Assembly (NCBI RefSeq): GCF_000346465.2
Contig: NC_034015.1
Span: forward strand, 11,942,637-12,006,636
Length of the DNA: 64,000 nt
Reading direction: 5' to 3'
From: Prunus persica
Lineage: Eukaryota; Streptophyta; Magnoliopsida; Rosales; Rosaceae
Shown here: one piece after another, positions 48,875-62,730 of the stretch
How the letters are laid out: each line of letters starts with the position of its first letter
How positions within the stretch are numbered: the first letter of the stretch is position 1
Notes under the pieces: generated by a model
What the model was told of the DNA's origin: nothing
The model's database searches: none
Seen by the model: the letters and a program-made list of their open reading frames with translations, nothing else
Program-made: the position numbers and the translations under genes

Positions 48875-51800
48875 AATTGGAAAAATGCGACCTCTTCTTT
48901 TCCAATAACAGCAATTAGTAACCTAATACACCAAACACACAAAATTAATTTTAAAAAATTAAAATTGGACTCCAAATCAAAATTTGTCTCCATATAAGCC
49001 TTGATCAATCTTACCACTATACCGTTCAATCTAAACAATCAGACGAATAATAAGGGCAAAAACTATAATCTTTCTTGTTGGGAACTATGTTATTAAACAA
49101 CAAAAATATGCCTACAAAATTGATGGACGAGGACTAGCCTACAAAAATGATCAAAATAAACTGGTCAATGGAAATATCAGTTACAATTATATAACACTAA
49201 CAGTACGCTAGAATAACAATTTTTCTGAAAAATAACGTGATTAAACCAATAAAAATTAAATTTTTTGGAAAGAGTGATTAGTTATCGCAATAAACATCAT
49301 GCAGAAAGTTCAAAATGAAAATCTGAGCAAGAAGATCAAATTAAAACTAAGCAAACAAAAGTAACACTAGATCAAAATTTATAAAACTGGGCAATGTCGT
49401 TGTACGAAAACTGGGAAGAAAAAAACACAGGTTCGAGTATCGAAACGAAAATTATAGCAGGCATTCAAAACAGCAGATTAAGACATACAAAACGATTAAC
49501 AAGCACGACGACATAGCTAAGAGATGCAAAATTGCAGACACTGAGAGAGCGTCGAACCTCGGGAGAAAACGATAAGTGAGAACAGCGTTGGATCGGGAAA
49601 CAGGAATTTGGGTAACCCTAGCTTTTCTGAGAGCAGGAATGGCAGGATCGGAGGGCAAGCGAAGATATCGCTTTGGTTTTCTTTATCTTCGTCAATGAGA
49701 TTTTTTTTTGTTCCTTAAGATTTTCTTCTCCTTTTCAAATGGGATCAAAACTCTTTCTTTTCCTTTTCTTTTTCCCTTTTCTACGCTGCCAAACGTGTCG
49801 AGGAAAAATTTTAATTTAAAAATAAATAAAATGAAAAATATCTTAAATTCATTGGCGTCCGTACAATTTGTGGGAGATTATTGGCTGCTGTCATAAAAAT
49901 AACCCAGCGGTAAAGCGTGAAATTGTGAAGGTTAATCCGTAGATTTGAGGTTAAAACATAGATTTTTTCATGTGAAATATGTGCGGTAAATTTTCAACAC
50001 GTCTCGTTTTGAGGTCCTTAAGTGAGCAGGACTGTCAAGAGTAATACAAAATAGAAGAGTTATGGTTTTCAAACTCTTTAATTTAGAAGTTTAATCCAAA
50101 TATGAAATGTTGCGTATGATCTTTAAGTTGAATTTAACTACAAGACTTTTGATTCTGTTGAAAATATAAATTTATTAAAAAATAAATTAATCGTGTTACT
50201 TCAAACATGAAATATTGCGTATGATCTTTGAGTTGAATTTAACTACAAAACTTCTAATTGCCTTGAAAACATAAACTTGTTTAAAAAGAACAAGTAAATC
50301 GTGTCACTTCAAATACAAAACTCAATTTCGACCTAATAGTAAACTAATTACGTGTGTCATCTCGTTTTTATATGTAACAACCGTGTCGTGGTGTTTGTGT
50401 TGAAAACATTAAACAGATTATTACATGATTAATAATCTTGTCGTGTTCATGTGAACCCAATTAGTCTAATACATGTGTTTCAATCCCATACGAACACAAC
50501 ACACAAACTGAACTGGGATTGCCACTTCTAAATATACCCATGTCATGTCTAATAGATGTGACTTCGATTTCCCTTCTTCCAATCAATTTGCTCTCAATTC
50601 CAAGGCAATAACCGGGATGAGAAGGAATCCAAAATCATCCGTTTCGATTTTTTTAAGCATTGGTGAACTTTTTTTTGGTCAACACAGTCGTTGTCGAATT
50701 TTTTTGACTTGGTTCTGCTCGCTCCACCAATTCATCAGTTCAAATGCCCACCCTTCAGTGAAAAATCATTGATCAAGACCTCCAAGGCGCCCGTGACTTC
50801 GCATCACAGGTTTATCTTTCACAACTTTATGTGTTCTAGCCCTTTTTCGCCTAAATTTTTTTTAGAAGTCCGACACTTTTTTTGGTAAGAGGCACAAAAT
50901 AAGTTCTTCTCGAGAAAGTAAATGGCTGAATGTTTTGTTGTATTCCAAACGTCAAATAGTACTCAAGTTAAGGTTTTGAAGCCGTGATCCAATATTAATG
51001 GGATTTGGCTTATACTAATTTGGGCAAGTAAAGATATTATAAATATTTACAAAGATATTTCTTAATAGTTCTTATATTTACACAAGTTTGATTTTTTAGA
51101 TGTGAGTTATGTCAATTGCTCAGGGACAGTGAACCCACCCCTTGCACTCAAGTTTGAATCTCATCCTTCAAGTCTATTCATTTTTATATGGAAACACCAA
51201 AGCTCTAAACACTTTCTCCGAAATGTCATTGAACATTAACTGTCATAACAGTTCATCTCAAACGCTAAAACGCCAGAGGCTTTTCATTTGATTTTTAATG
51301 AGATTACTATGTTTTTTTTTAAGGGAAATGAAACCATTTTTAAGCCAAATTGAGGTTCCAATATTGGCCTCCAGAAAGATCGAGTATTGTAGAATGACAT
51401 GTAATTTTTGTTGAAATTTATAATGTTTATGTCACGCAACGCAATATGTGTCATCCTATTGTTGATTTATCCCATCGCATGACAAGTTATCTCCATCAAC
51501 GGATGGTTTATTTTTTTTAAATTATATATTTTTTAGGGCTCCTTTTATGTCATTTGGAATAAGAAGAAAATCCCCACAATAAAAATTATTAAAACGTGGG
51601 TGTAGTAACTAAATTATGGGGTGCATTTAGAAGCTCTCTAATTATTCAAAGAGTGATATACAGGGTTTGGGCCGGGCCTATCAGCCAATCCCACACAAAC
51701 GAAACAAACGGCGTCCAATGTAAGAATAGAAACTCCGTAAGGATAATTATGTAATTCAAGCATTACGTGGCAGCAGGTGGCGTATAATGCAACGCCTACA

Positions 51801-51976
51801 CACCCACTCGCTCTCCCCTTCACGCGCTCTCTCATTTTTGTCTCCGTCCTCTCACCTCTGCTTTAAGCACAATCAGAGAGTGAGGACCGGAACCAATCTC
51901 TGAATCTGGGGTTAGGGTTATCCCTAATCCGAATACCAGTAATCCCAATTCGATTCTCGAAGCAGAGAGAAGCAAG
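48875..51976. other. divergent intergenic region between RH11-like and PP2A genes
   Basis: The 5' leader of RH11-like (with a likely intron) covers about 48875-49680. At 50090-50315 a 105-bp unit ('atgaaat.ttgcgtatgatc') is repeated about twice with mismatches. At 50330-50520 'tcgtgttcatgtgaaccc' and 'acgaacacaacaca' words recall common plant transposon sequence. At 51105-51180 'gcactcaagtttgaatctc' resembles a SINE B box. The PP2A leader begins near 51800 with CT-rich sequence. Confidence 0.5.
50090..50315. repeat. 105-bp tandem repeat, about two copies
   Basis: The words 'atgaaatgttgcgtatgatc' (50102) and 'atgaaatattgcgtatgatc' (50207), followed by 'gttgaatttaactaca', show a 105-bp period with scattered substitutions. 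Confidence 0.85.
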
Positions 51977-54900
51977 ATGGGCGTCAATTCTGTATCCTCG
52001 GATACGAGCAGTGATCTGAACGAGCAGATCGAGCAACTTATGCAGTGCAAGCCACTCTCGGAACCACAGGTTCTGTACATTATTCATTTCTTGAATTCCT
52101 TTCGTTTTTGCGGATGATTGATTGGTGTTTGATTGGGAAATTTGAGGATTCGGGTTCGGTTGGGGTCCGTTGGGTTGCATGGAAAATATAGGAAAGGAAA
52201 TGGATTCATGGGATTTTTTATTTTCTGTTGGATTTGTGGAGATTTCTAATTCTGATTGAATTTGAGTTGGTATGTTTGTATATAAAGAAAAGTTTTCTCA
52301 GCAACTAAATGGGGGATTTTCTTAATTTGTGTTTTTGTAGTGATGTAATTCAGATTCTGTTTTTTGTGATTTTAAATCAAATTCTTTACTTTTTCTTAAA
52401 TTTTTGTGCTTTGATTTGTTTACAAATTATTGGGACCAGTAGAGATAACTTATGAGCTCTATTTAGTAGTGAGGCAGAAAATATGAGCTTTAAAAAAATG
52501 TGGCACCTATTGATGTGGGCTATTTTTGGATTTGGAAGTTGCTTTTCGCCAAAATCAGTTTTAGAGATGAATCATTTTGTCATGATTTTGAGCGAGGTGC
52601 CGGGTATTTTGAAATTTTTAATGGAGAGAGTGGTAAAGATGTTTTGGTACTGAAATTTAACGATTTTGTGGGAAAGTTGTGAAAATATCCGACCATAGAA
52701 ATGGCTATGGATAATGCCTGTGAAGTATTCTATGTCAAGATTTGCTGCAATTTTTTCAAAAAGCAAAAATAATCTTCTGCTTTGAGTATCAAAACCCTCC
52801 CTCTTCAACATCCACTTCTTATCTTTTGTGAAATATTTGTAATCAGTGTAGCAAATAAAGCTCCCAATTTTCTCTCTTCTCCAACATGATCTTTTCTTTG
52901 TTGCTTCATTGTAGGTGAGAGGGTTATGTGAGAAAGCAAAGGAAATTCTAATGGGAGAAAGCAATGTTCAGGTGCAGTCTTTATTCACTTTTATTTCATT
53001 TTGCGTGGGTCTTCTTTAACTCTTAATTTCTGGAATATATTTCAATTTCAATTTCAATTTCTGGATGTGTGTGTAGTGGGAAATGCATCTTGTCTCGGAG
53101 ACATCAGGGAAGCCGTGTAGGCTCCTTTTTTATTTTTAAAGATAGTATCGTTTTGGACTTTATGTGATTAGTTCAGAAGGTAATATATTATTATTGTAGT
53201 TATTACTCATATAATTTTGGCTAGTATTGGTTAAAAGAGATTAGTGTAATGAGATAAAAGTGTTAATATTGTTATTCATCTGAACTAGTTGATCTGATGT
53301 TGGCTTAGGAATGGCCACTTTATGTGCAAGAAGGTTTTAATTTCTTTTTGTAATATTTTTATTTGTTGTAATGTTATGGTTGAACACTATCCACCATCAT
53401 TGCATTACAGCTCTGTTTGAAATTCATTTGAATAGTTAGATCTTTCAAATTATACAGGGAGACATTAATTTTTTATTTTCATGTACCACAGCCTGTGAAA
53501 AGCCCAGTGACAATTTGTGGCGATATTCATGGGCAGTTTCATGACCTGGCAGAGCTTTTTCGAATTGGAGGGAAGGTATCAGTTCTGACTATGACCTTTT
53601 CTATTCAATTCTTCTGTGTCAGTCTTGTCTTCCTTTATTTGGGTTTTAAAATATACTTTTGATTATTATTTGTCAACATTCTTATCAAGGTCTGGATCTA
53701 AATGATATTATTTTCTTTGACAGTGTCCTGATACCAATTACTTGTTTATGGGTGATTATGTGGACCGTGGTTATTATTCTGTTGAAACCGTGACGGTATG
53801 TAACCATCAATTTACTTGATTTTCTTATGGTCCTGACAAAATATCATTTGAAATTGCAAAAATTGTAGTATCATGAAGTACTGCCGTAGAGATGTTTTTC
53901 AGTTCCCATACTAGTATATGCTAAGACAAGTACAAGAACAAATAATAAAGAGATATTACAGTGCCTTGTTTATATTTTGATTCTCAACACTTGGTGCTCA
54001 ATTTGTGAAAAGCTTGGCACAGTTTTCACTTTGCATCATTTTATTTAGTGTATGGGCGGATGGGTAAGGTTGTTTGCCTTCTCTAAGTTTTACAAAGAAC
54101 TTCCTATGTTGTACTAAAATCTCAGTGTTGAATTAAAAATTACCAAGTAAATGAATATTGTGTGCATATACAATATTACTTGTATGTGAGTGCTTTACAT
54201 TTGATTTAAAGGCACTATCCCCTTTTTTGTCAGTCAATAAAATTATCCTTGAAATTCTGAGTGACAATCTATGGAATTCAGGCTAGCATTTGGGTGAGTG
54301 CATTGTTTATGATATATCATATAAGGGCGCCAGTCATGATTGGCAAGACAATCCATCCGGTTAGGGGCTAAATCTTGTCAAATCACAATGCTTCAATTTT
54401 TGACTGGCTTTGTATGAAGTTGGTTTTTTTTTTCTCCCTTAAAAATGTGTGCCATCTGATATCTGTTTAGCAATTTTTCATTATTTTCATGCATTTAAAA
54501 TTTGATGCTGATAATGATTTTTACATTCATCCAGCTCTTAGTGGCCCTGAAAGTGCGTTATCCTCAGCGTATCACTATTCTCAGAGGAAACCATGAAAGT
54601 CGTCAGGTATTTTGCCATTCACCAAGTTATTTTGACTTATTTTGTCTTGATTTCAGCAGCTGCCATAAAGCTTACATTTAGTTTCTTTTGTTACAAATGG
54701 TGTCAAGTCTTTTGAAAAAGGATATTTTGTTATTGTTTGTTTTTACTTGGTACAGTGCTGGTTCTATGACTAGACAATAATAATCTACTGTGCATTTATA
54801 AAATTTAAATTGTGCTGGAGCATTGATCTGGAGACCTGTTTATAGTTTTTTTTTTTTTTGGTTGTTGACAGATTACTCAGGTTTATGGGTTTTACGATGA

Positions 54901-57097
54901 ATGTCTTCGAAAGTGAGTATTCTGCGCACACCTTTCTTTAGTGTAAAGAACCTAATATTTGAAAATACTAGTTGCATTTAATGTTAAGTTTGTAATCTAT
55001 GTCATGTTGGAACGTGAATTTTGATGAAAACTTGTGAGAAACCATGAGGTTTCTTTTGACTTTTTATTTTGGGTTACACATCGGGTTTCTTCTACTTACA
55101 GGAAAGAAAAAGCATACAAACTTTCATAATCAACAAATGACTGGTTAGAGCAAATGCTGGAGGGAATATGATTAGGTGAACCAAATAAACAAACAGGATT
55201 GAAACATAGGAAATATATGATTTATTTTTGGACATGAAGACTCGAACCAACTGAGAGTATGAAGATGTGATAGTTACTTGCCAAACCCTAGAATGCTTTT
55301 TCTGCCTGAGGTCATAAAAAGTAGAATCAAAATTGTACCCATATCAATTGAAGGCATATTAGTACCATTAGTATGTTCTAATCAAACTTTTTGAACTTTA
55401 TCCTGACTGGTTAGGACTGATTCTCTTTTAAAAAATTGGTTTGTTATTATCATCTCAACAATATGAGCAATCTCTAGTGCAAATTAGTACAGCATAGTGC
55501 AGTTTTGAAAGCTTCTATTAAGTTATGCTGAATTCTTCCTATTGTATAGTCTGTTTGTGTAGTATATGGCATGGTGCAACACTTGATGCAATAAATCATG
55601 ATAGATTAGGTTCAGGTTAACATGCTCGATGGACTTTCACTTCTGTATCATTCTCTTAAGGCCTGTTGCTTGCTTGTCATTCAGGTACTGGCTTGACATT
55701 TTTATCCAGTGTTGTAATGTAAAAACATAGCCTTTTGAGTTCTTTTAGTTTCTGGCCATTTTGCATTTCAGATTAAATTGTACTTTATGTTGTGGTTGTG
55801 TACACTCTCGTGCATGTAGAACAATCTATTTGCTTTTAGATCCTCGGGAAATTCAATGATGGTGCATCTTCTGCTGATTTATTTACAGGTATGGCAATGC
55901 CAATGTTTGGAAGATCTTCACTGACCTTTTTGACTACTTTCCACTGACAGCATTGGTTAGTAAAAAATTTCCACTTTGTCCATGTAATATTATTGTGGAT
56001 AAAAATGAAATGAAAAGTGATGATTTTATAAATATAATACATTTTCTACGAGCTGATTTTGTGGTTTTCTGCAGTTTACATACACCTTTCGCATTTATGA
56101 GGGTTACTTTAATATAATGCAATTAGTGAACACTTAGATGTCTTGCTGTGTTGGAGAGGAATAATGGTAGGTCAAAACACTGCAAGTATTAGCATTCTCA
56201 ATAAAAGATAAAAGCAGGAGAGATATACTTGTTCAGATTATTTCTTTAGATGTATATATATATTTATATTTGGTAAGCTGATCCTGTTGTTTGCTGCTTG
56301 TTTAAAGTCACTTTTTCTCATTGATTGGGCTCACTATAATATTAGTGTGATTAGCAAACAAGTCTTCAGTATGTCTTGCTGAAGTATATTTATTTTAAAC
56401 GTTGATCACCTATTATGATACTCGTCTGTGCTTATTTCTCTTTAGGTTGAGTCAGAAATATTTTGCCTGCATGGTGGGCTGTCCCCTTCCATTGAAAACC
56501 TTGATAACATAAGGAATTTTGATCGTGTTCAAGAGGTTCCACATGAAGGGCCGATGTGTGATCTGTTATGGTCTGACCCAGACGACCGATGTGGTTGGGG
56601 TATTTCACCTCGTGGTGCGGGATATACTTTTGGCCAGGTAACTTCAAATATCTCATAGGTTTCTTTTATTGAAGATATTGCACCATCCGAAGTTCAAATG
56701 GTCACCTTAACATATAGTGTATATGACGTTTGGGTTGTTGTCTATCTAGTTCTTACTGATCAAATATTCACTTTTTGGTTTTATGCTTTTGGCAGGATAT
56801 ATCTGAACAATTTAATCATACAAACAGTTTAAAGTTGATTGCAAGAGCTCATCAGTTGGTTATGGATGGATTCAACTGGGCTCATGTAATTTTTTTTATC
56901 TGTGAAACTTGAGCTGTTTCATTGTCTTGTTTGTTTGGTACACAGCGGGTAAGGTTTATTAATGATCTAACATTGTGTTTTCTGGACAGGAACAAAAGGT
57001 GGTTACTATATTTAGTGCACCTAATTATTGCTATCGCTGTGGGAACATGGCTTCTGTTTTAGAAGTCGATGACTGCAGGGGCCATACCTTCATCCAG

Positions 57098-57147
<50 letters not shown>

Positions 57148-57296
57148 ACACAGAAAAACACACGCATTGAAGTAGTAAAACATGGCTGAATTTTGTGCAT
57201 GCATGAAATGTGAACTTGTTTTTTTGGCAGTTTGAGCCAGCTCCTAGAAGAGGAGAGCCAGATGTTACCCGTAGAACACCTGATTACTTTCTGTGA
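51977..57296 (+). CDS. PP2A: serine/threonine protein phosphatase 2A catalytic subunit (PP2A-3/-4 type)
   Basis: Eleven exons: 51977-52069, 52915-52971, 53492-53575, 53724-53795, 54535-54606, 54872-54912, 55889-55955, 56446-56637, 56796-56885, 56990-57097, 57231-57296; all frames agree, giving 313 residues, the size of plant PP2A-3/-4. Metal-binding motifs are GDIHG (60-64), GDYVDRG (88-94) and RGNHE (119-123); HGGLSP and [11 protein letters not shown] follow. The tail TPDYFL (308-313) is the site of Leu methylation and Tyr/Thr phosphorylation that controls holoenzyme assembly with A and B subunits. The N-terminal 20 residues ([20 protein letters not shown]) fit the longer subfamily II. The 5' splice site after exon 10 runs directly into a (CT)n tract. 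Confidence 0.97.
57101..57143. repeat. (CT)n microsatellite at the donor of PP2A intron 10
   Basis: About 21 CT units begin 3 bp after the exon 10 border; the donor reads GTTCTC, a weak match to GTAAGT. Confidence 0.95.
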
Positions 57297-59300
57297 AGCT
57301 GGTGCATTGGTGCCATTAATTTTGTGGCTCTTCCGCTCTTCCACTGCTGGTTGCACATTGTTTTTGCACAAGATGACTGTTGGGTTTAAAATCTAAGTCT
57401 ACCTGTCTGGTTATAGGATTCCAAGACGATGTAAAAAACACAGGTAAGGTGCCTGCTGATTTCACTTGAACCTTGCTGGATTTCCTACCAAATAGTTTGC
57501 CTAGCTGTTGACACACCGTAATTACTGTATCATATCCAGCAGAATATGTGGATATTCTTTTTGGTTTTTGTACTTCTATCTTTTTCTCCTTGTACGTTTT
57601 GCTCACCCGTCCCATTCTTTTGGGGCTCTCAAGGGTGCATGGAACTTTATTATTAGTGGATGTTTTGCACTTCTATTCAATTACTTTATCAGTGATGATT
57701 GGCAATGTGATGATGGTTCTTTTATGAATTTCACTTTCTCCCCTATAGCGCAAGAGAACCCTCCCCTTATAGTGCTTATTGTGCAAATAAGTGATTGAAT
57801 ACAAATGTAAAGGGTTCGTTTGGATGGAGGGATTTAAAGGAATTGTGGTTGGAACTTGCGACTGTGACAGCGCAGGTTCGTCTAGTTAACTACCTGTGTT
57901 TACAATTTTCAGAATTATGCTGAGGGGGGTCCAATTCGACACGAATGTGGGATATTTCTAAACATAATTTTTACTGCTCTAACTGGATCCCCTATCCTCC
58001 CTGCCTATCGAATATTTTTTTTTAGTTGGGTTGCCTTTTTAATTTCAATGTCTTTTTAAGCCAGCACGCATGATCGAGACTTTTTCCAGTGAGAGAAGTT
58101 CCAAGTTACGCATGCCACTGCACATTTGGCGTGTACAGTTGTTTTTTGTGTTTAGTTGATGTCTTGTGAATCAAGGCTTTTTTTGAAGGATAACGTGCAC
58201 TCTGTTTTCTTAAGTTGACAACCAATGGCTGGGAACAGCTAACGATTGAAGGGATTCTTCCAAGATGTCAATAAAAGTATCATAGCCCTTCCAAGATGTC
58301 AATAGAAGTATCTTAGCCCTTCCAAGATGTCAATAGAAGAGTCGCCAACTCAAGAAACATTTGCATGAAACAAAGGTAGCACTGTTTTGTTATTCTCGGT
58401 CAATAACAATGTCATGTAGAAAAGTTATTATGCGTGTTATAGCATCATTTGTCAGAAATAGCAAAATAATGCTATCCCTATTGCAACAAAGTTTTTCTCC
58501 GCCGACTCACCATTTCATTGCATAACAGCATGGAAAAACATCAAAATGATTTGTTCAACAAAAGCAGATCAATTTTGATATTGATATCATCTCAAGTTGG
58601 CAATTATCGAATATTGTTGACCTTCAGTTTCCACAGAAGAGGCAAATGTTCAAACATGAGGGATTCTGCAATAGAAACTGAGTAGAAAGCATAGCAAACA
58701 GGGTTAAAAACTAAAGTCCTAAAATAAACAATTAATAACAAAAGAGAAATGCAACGTTATGACAGGAGAAATGTTGTGTGTGTGTCCGCTCACTACTTTT
58801 TCTTGGGAGCTGCCCAGGTAGAGTGTGTCAATTTTTGCTGGGGTGGGGTTAAGGATGGCAGATAAATCAAAAAACAAAGGCGATAAGGTGACATGCCAAT
58901 TGGTGTCTTGTAATATGCTGTCCTATAAAGCTCACAATGCATGATTTAACCTCAAAACCCAATCCTTCCGATTTGGTTGCACGGTTTGTGCCTCTAATCC
59001 TAGACAGAAAGTTCACTTTAATGAACAAATCTTGGCCTTCAATTCCACGTTTTTATGTCTTGAATTTGCTAAAGTCGCAACGGATTGTAACACTCTCTAA
59101 TAGCCGCATTTAGTACTTTTAACAATTTATTCAGTCAAATATGAAAAATTTATGATTAATTGATTTTGAATCGAACTCAAAACTTAGTCATAAAATAGTG
59201 GGAAAAGTCATTTAATGCCTCAAGTGAGAAATTGCAAGCTGCGCTTACCATAGTGGCTTAAAAGGTTGTATATTAAAACATTGTGGGCTTATAACATCAA
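57297..59300. other. 3' flank of PP2A and spacer to tRNA-Val
   Basis: PP2A 3' UTR probably occupies the first few hundred bases. At 58258-58338 a minisatellite is present (separate entry). The rest is AT-rich with no recognised gene. Confidence 0.5.
58258..58338. repeat. 31-bp minisatellite, about 2.6 copies
   Basis: The unit 'ttccaagatgtcaatagaag' plus 11 bp starts at 58258, 58289 and 58320 with two or three substitutions between units. Confidence 0.9.
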
Positions 59301-59374
59301 GGTTTCGTGGTGTAGTTGGTTATCACGTCAGTCTAACACACTGAAGGTCCCCAGTTCGAACCTGGGCGAAGCCA
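59301..59374 (+). tRNA. tRNA-Val (anticodon AAC)
   Basis: The 74-nt sequence folds as a cloverleaf. The acceptor arm pairs GGTTTCG with CGAAGCC. The anticodon stem TCAGT/ACTGA encloses loop CTAACAC, giving anticodon AAC. The T arm contains GTTCGAACC, the B box of the internal promoter, and TGGTGTAGTTGG is the A box. CCA is not encoded. A T run (59383-59390) follows as RNA polymerase III terminator, and upstream 'atcaa' is a typical plant tRNA start context. It should be functional and read GUU (and other Val codons after A34-to-inosine editing). Confidence 0.96.
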
Positions 59375-59382
59375 TATTCCTT

Positions 59383-59390
59383 TTTTTTGT
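59383..59390 (+). terminator. RNA polymerase III T-run terminator of tRNA-Val
   Basis: Eight Ts nine bases after the tRNA 3' end. Confidence 0.85.
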
Positions 59391-59745
59391 TGCCAAATTT
59401 AGAAAGGGTAAGGGGCTGGCGAAGCCATACGTAGGCCAAGGTTTTTTTATTTTTATTATTTTTTATAATTCTCTTCAGTTGAGTTATTAGGCTTATTTAA
59501 AGGATACTTCATCATAACCTCCATTGCCATTTTAATTTCCTCCTACACATTCAAGATTTGCAGCTCTTGGAATGAGAGCCCTGAATTGACCAAATTGTGT
59601 TAAATCTGGAGAAGGGTTTCTGTGGAAATAAGCAAAATCGATTTATGTTCATACTACAACATATATACTATTTACAAAATTGAATTGAGGACACATTTCC
59701 ATTGGGAAATTTAAAGTGTTTGCTAATCATAAGAATAATGAGGCA

Positions 59746-62730
59746 TTACAAGCTTAAATGAGTGAAAAGGGAGGGAACAAGATCTACCACAGACCATGCC
59801 AGGCCCGCATACTGAAGGAATCGTATACCAGTATCAACATCAAATGAGTCTTGGCTGGAGAAAAAGAACAGCTTTTGGACATAACCTGATTGCTTCAACC
59901 CATCTGATTTTTTCCCATTACTTGAACCCTTTAGCGACGCAATGTAAGTGGTGGACTTTATTGAAATGCCCAAGGTGTTAGCTAGCACTGGAAGAATCCA
60001 TTTAGCAAGAGCTTTACTGCAGAACTTCACAATAAGTATTGTCGGTATCCCCACAAGCATTCTTCCCATAAAGCCAGGGATTGTTAATTGTGACGTAAAT
60101 ACACGTGGAACAGCTTCATGGTGAAACTGATGGTATGTCTGCTGGACCCCAGATACCTGGATAACATTGTTGTTTTTAGTTATGAATATTATGGGAAAGC
60201 GTATAATTTAGACAGCACAACTTTGCATAAATTTCGAGAACAAGTTTCTATCTAAAACTATTGTGAATATAAACACTAAGAGTATTAACATGATAACATA
60301 TATCAATCAGCAATATGGATGATTCAAAATAAACTTTGGGTAATAGTAAATGAAAATTTCAAATAAGCAACAATGGGTGATGTTAAAGGATAAATGATTG
60401 CTTACAATTCCTAATGCAACACCATTGAAGGCTGTGTGGTACTCAAAACTTGGAGTTGGAAATTCAGGAGTTGGATAAGCAAAGAGCAAAATGAAGCTCA
60501 GGGCGGCCCAAAAGTATGTAACTGCAATAGAAACAGTGTGGAGTAAGAATACATGCATACTTGCCAAGTTATAAATTCCTTAATTCATTTGTCATTGCAA
60601 TTCCAAGAGTGTTAAGGTAACCCCATTCTAATTATCTCAAAAGAAGTCCAATAAGGTTTACGTTTCAGCATTCGGCTTTAACCTGAACCAGATTTATGAA
60701 AATCCATAGTACAAGACATCACAAAAACAACCCACTTAAGACTTCAAAGTCCCCGTCCCCAGTTTCTAAAGGGTGGCTCCCCTCTATTAGATAGAACTGC
60801 ATATGAAAGCATTTCTAGAAAGTTTTCAAATCGCATTATGACTTCATGTGTTCTCATGTGAATTCATGTTCCTATCAGACCCAATTTCATGCCTGTTTCA
60901 ATCTTGCAAGGGATATACTCACAGAACACTTTCTAAAATTGCCATCTCTGTATGGAATGTATCCCATATCCTGACATGCAAAAGCGCATGTGGTGGACAT
61001 ATCTTCCTATTTGTGTATTTTCATGCTCGCCATCTTTGGGGCTGCCACCTGACAGTGCAGAAGCTTCATCTTGTGTTATTAAGTTTTCAAAAGCTTAGTT
61101 TTGTTTGCTATCTAGGTTGTTTCGACCAAGTTATCAAAAACATACAATGGTAAGTTGACTAGCAGCTGTGCTTACCATTTTGTCCCAAGACTATAAAATT
61201 GTCAACATATTCATGAACACTGAGCCAGAACCTAAGGATCACCAATCCAATAGCAAGCCCACCTATGATATCAACCACACTGTGCATGCCGAGATAAATC
61301 CTTCCTATGAAGAAAATACAAGTTCAGCTTGGGGATTAAAGAATAAACAAATAAAGTAGCTGTCGAAAACTCATTTGAGAAAAATAAACTCACCTAAACC
61401 AATGAGACCCACAAGCAAGCAAACAAGAGCGAATCCAGCAAACTTAACATGGGAATCTTCATTCTGAGTATATGATAGGATGTAATGCAAAAGGTACCTG
61501 GAAACCCCTAACACAAGAGCAAATGTTCAGTGTGTATATGACAGTAATTCATACGTCATGAACTTGACTTTCTGACACACGTATTGATAAAATGCTGGTT
61601 AGTCTTGAATAGAAAAAGTTTTGCTTCAGACTGTGATAAAAGTCTTTGGCCAAAGGCATAGCTTAAACCAAATGTCTTGACTCACTCGGAGTATATATTC
61701 AAAACCTTCATAAGCAACAGTATTTATAACCTTTTGAAACACGTTTATCATTAGGTAAGCCTAAAGGTTTATGCTTGAGAAAAGAGCTTTCTACAATGTT
61801 GGCACAGGTTTGCCTAGCTGCATGTATTTGACAAGAAGCAAGTAAATACCCGGACAAGCAAACTGTGTTTAGAGTGTGAGAAGATGGCAATCCATATTCC
61901 AATGCATTATCTTCCTCATCTTTTGTAGCGGTTATTCTTCTAACAGGTGGACAACTAGGTCTAGGAGCTGATACCACATCCTATGCACACAAAACACAGA
62001 AAATATGTAACTTGGTATATGAACATGAAGCACTTAACCAACTTTATTTATAAAATAAAATAAAATAAAATAAAAACAGTAAGAAGGAACTGATTACCTT
62101 TATACAGTTCCCCATATAATCACAGAAAGCCATCAACAGGGTCATTTGTCTAGCCAATTTTCCATGCCCACTCTACAAATGGTCAGCCAAGAGCAACACA
62201 AAAAAAAGTCTCAGAATGCTGATTAATATAGCAAGCATACAACCCAAAAATGACATAACAGCAATCATACAAATCAAATTCACCATTAAAGGGGGAAGAA
62301 AAGCATACCCAGAAAAGCAAAGGAAGAAAGGCAGTATAAAAGGGCACAGAAACAACACAGGACAAGCCAGCGAAGAAAGCATCCAAGAACCTATGCTGGT
62401 AATTCTGCAAAATCCAACCAAAAAACAAATTCCAAAAAGAAAAAATGTCAAATATAACTGAAATACACAGAATTGAATAAGAATGATCATTATATTTGAA
62501 ATACACAGAATTGAATAAGAATGATCATCTGGGTCATCTTGGTCATTTTGGTTTTAATAGTATGAAACCTGGATCTGGAGGATGAGAGGAGTGTCTGTGG
62601 TGACATGCTGAGCCACCCATGGTTGCAGAAAAGATCGAAGCTTTCGAGTCACATCGAGATATGAAGCTACTATAATCCATAACACAATCCCACAGAGTGT
62701 TGCCCCTTGCCACACTGCTATGCTCTCCAT
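59746..62730 (-). CDS. long-chain (sphingoid) base 1-phosphate phosphatase, PAP2 family (LCBP phosphatase, SPP1-like)
   Basis: Eight exons from 62730 down: 62569-62730, 62309-62404, 62098-62172, 61850-61980, 61394-61497, 61176-61304, 60406-60521, 59746-60156; phases all fit, giving 407 residues. Three PAP2 phosphatase motifs are visible: KDVVSAPRP (K-x6-RP), LPSSHT (variant of PSGH) and RIYLGMHSVVD (R-x5-H-x3-D). Several hydrophobic segments (LLVGLIGL, IIGGLAIGLVIL, FWAALSFILLFAY, MLVGIPTILIV) indicate a multi-pass membrane protein, in relatives the ER. The enzyme dephosphorylates sphingosine-1-phosphate-like lipids, which in Arabidopsis affect stomatal ABA signalling. The start is the first ATG after a (CT)n leader (62735-62760). 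Neighbour of PP2A as in the Arabidopsis block. Confidence 0.95.

Noticed and set aside
52500..52964. Short frames in PP2A intron 1
   Set aside because: No domain, and they lie within an intron whose borders are well defined.
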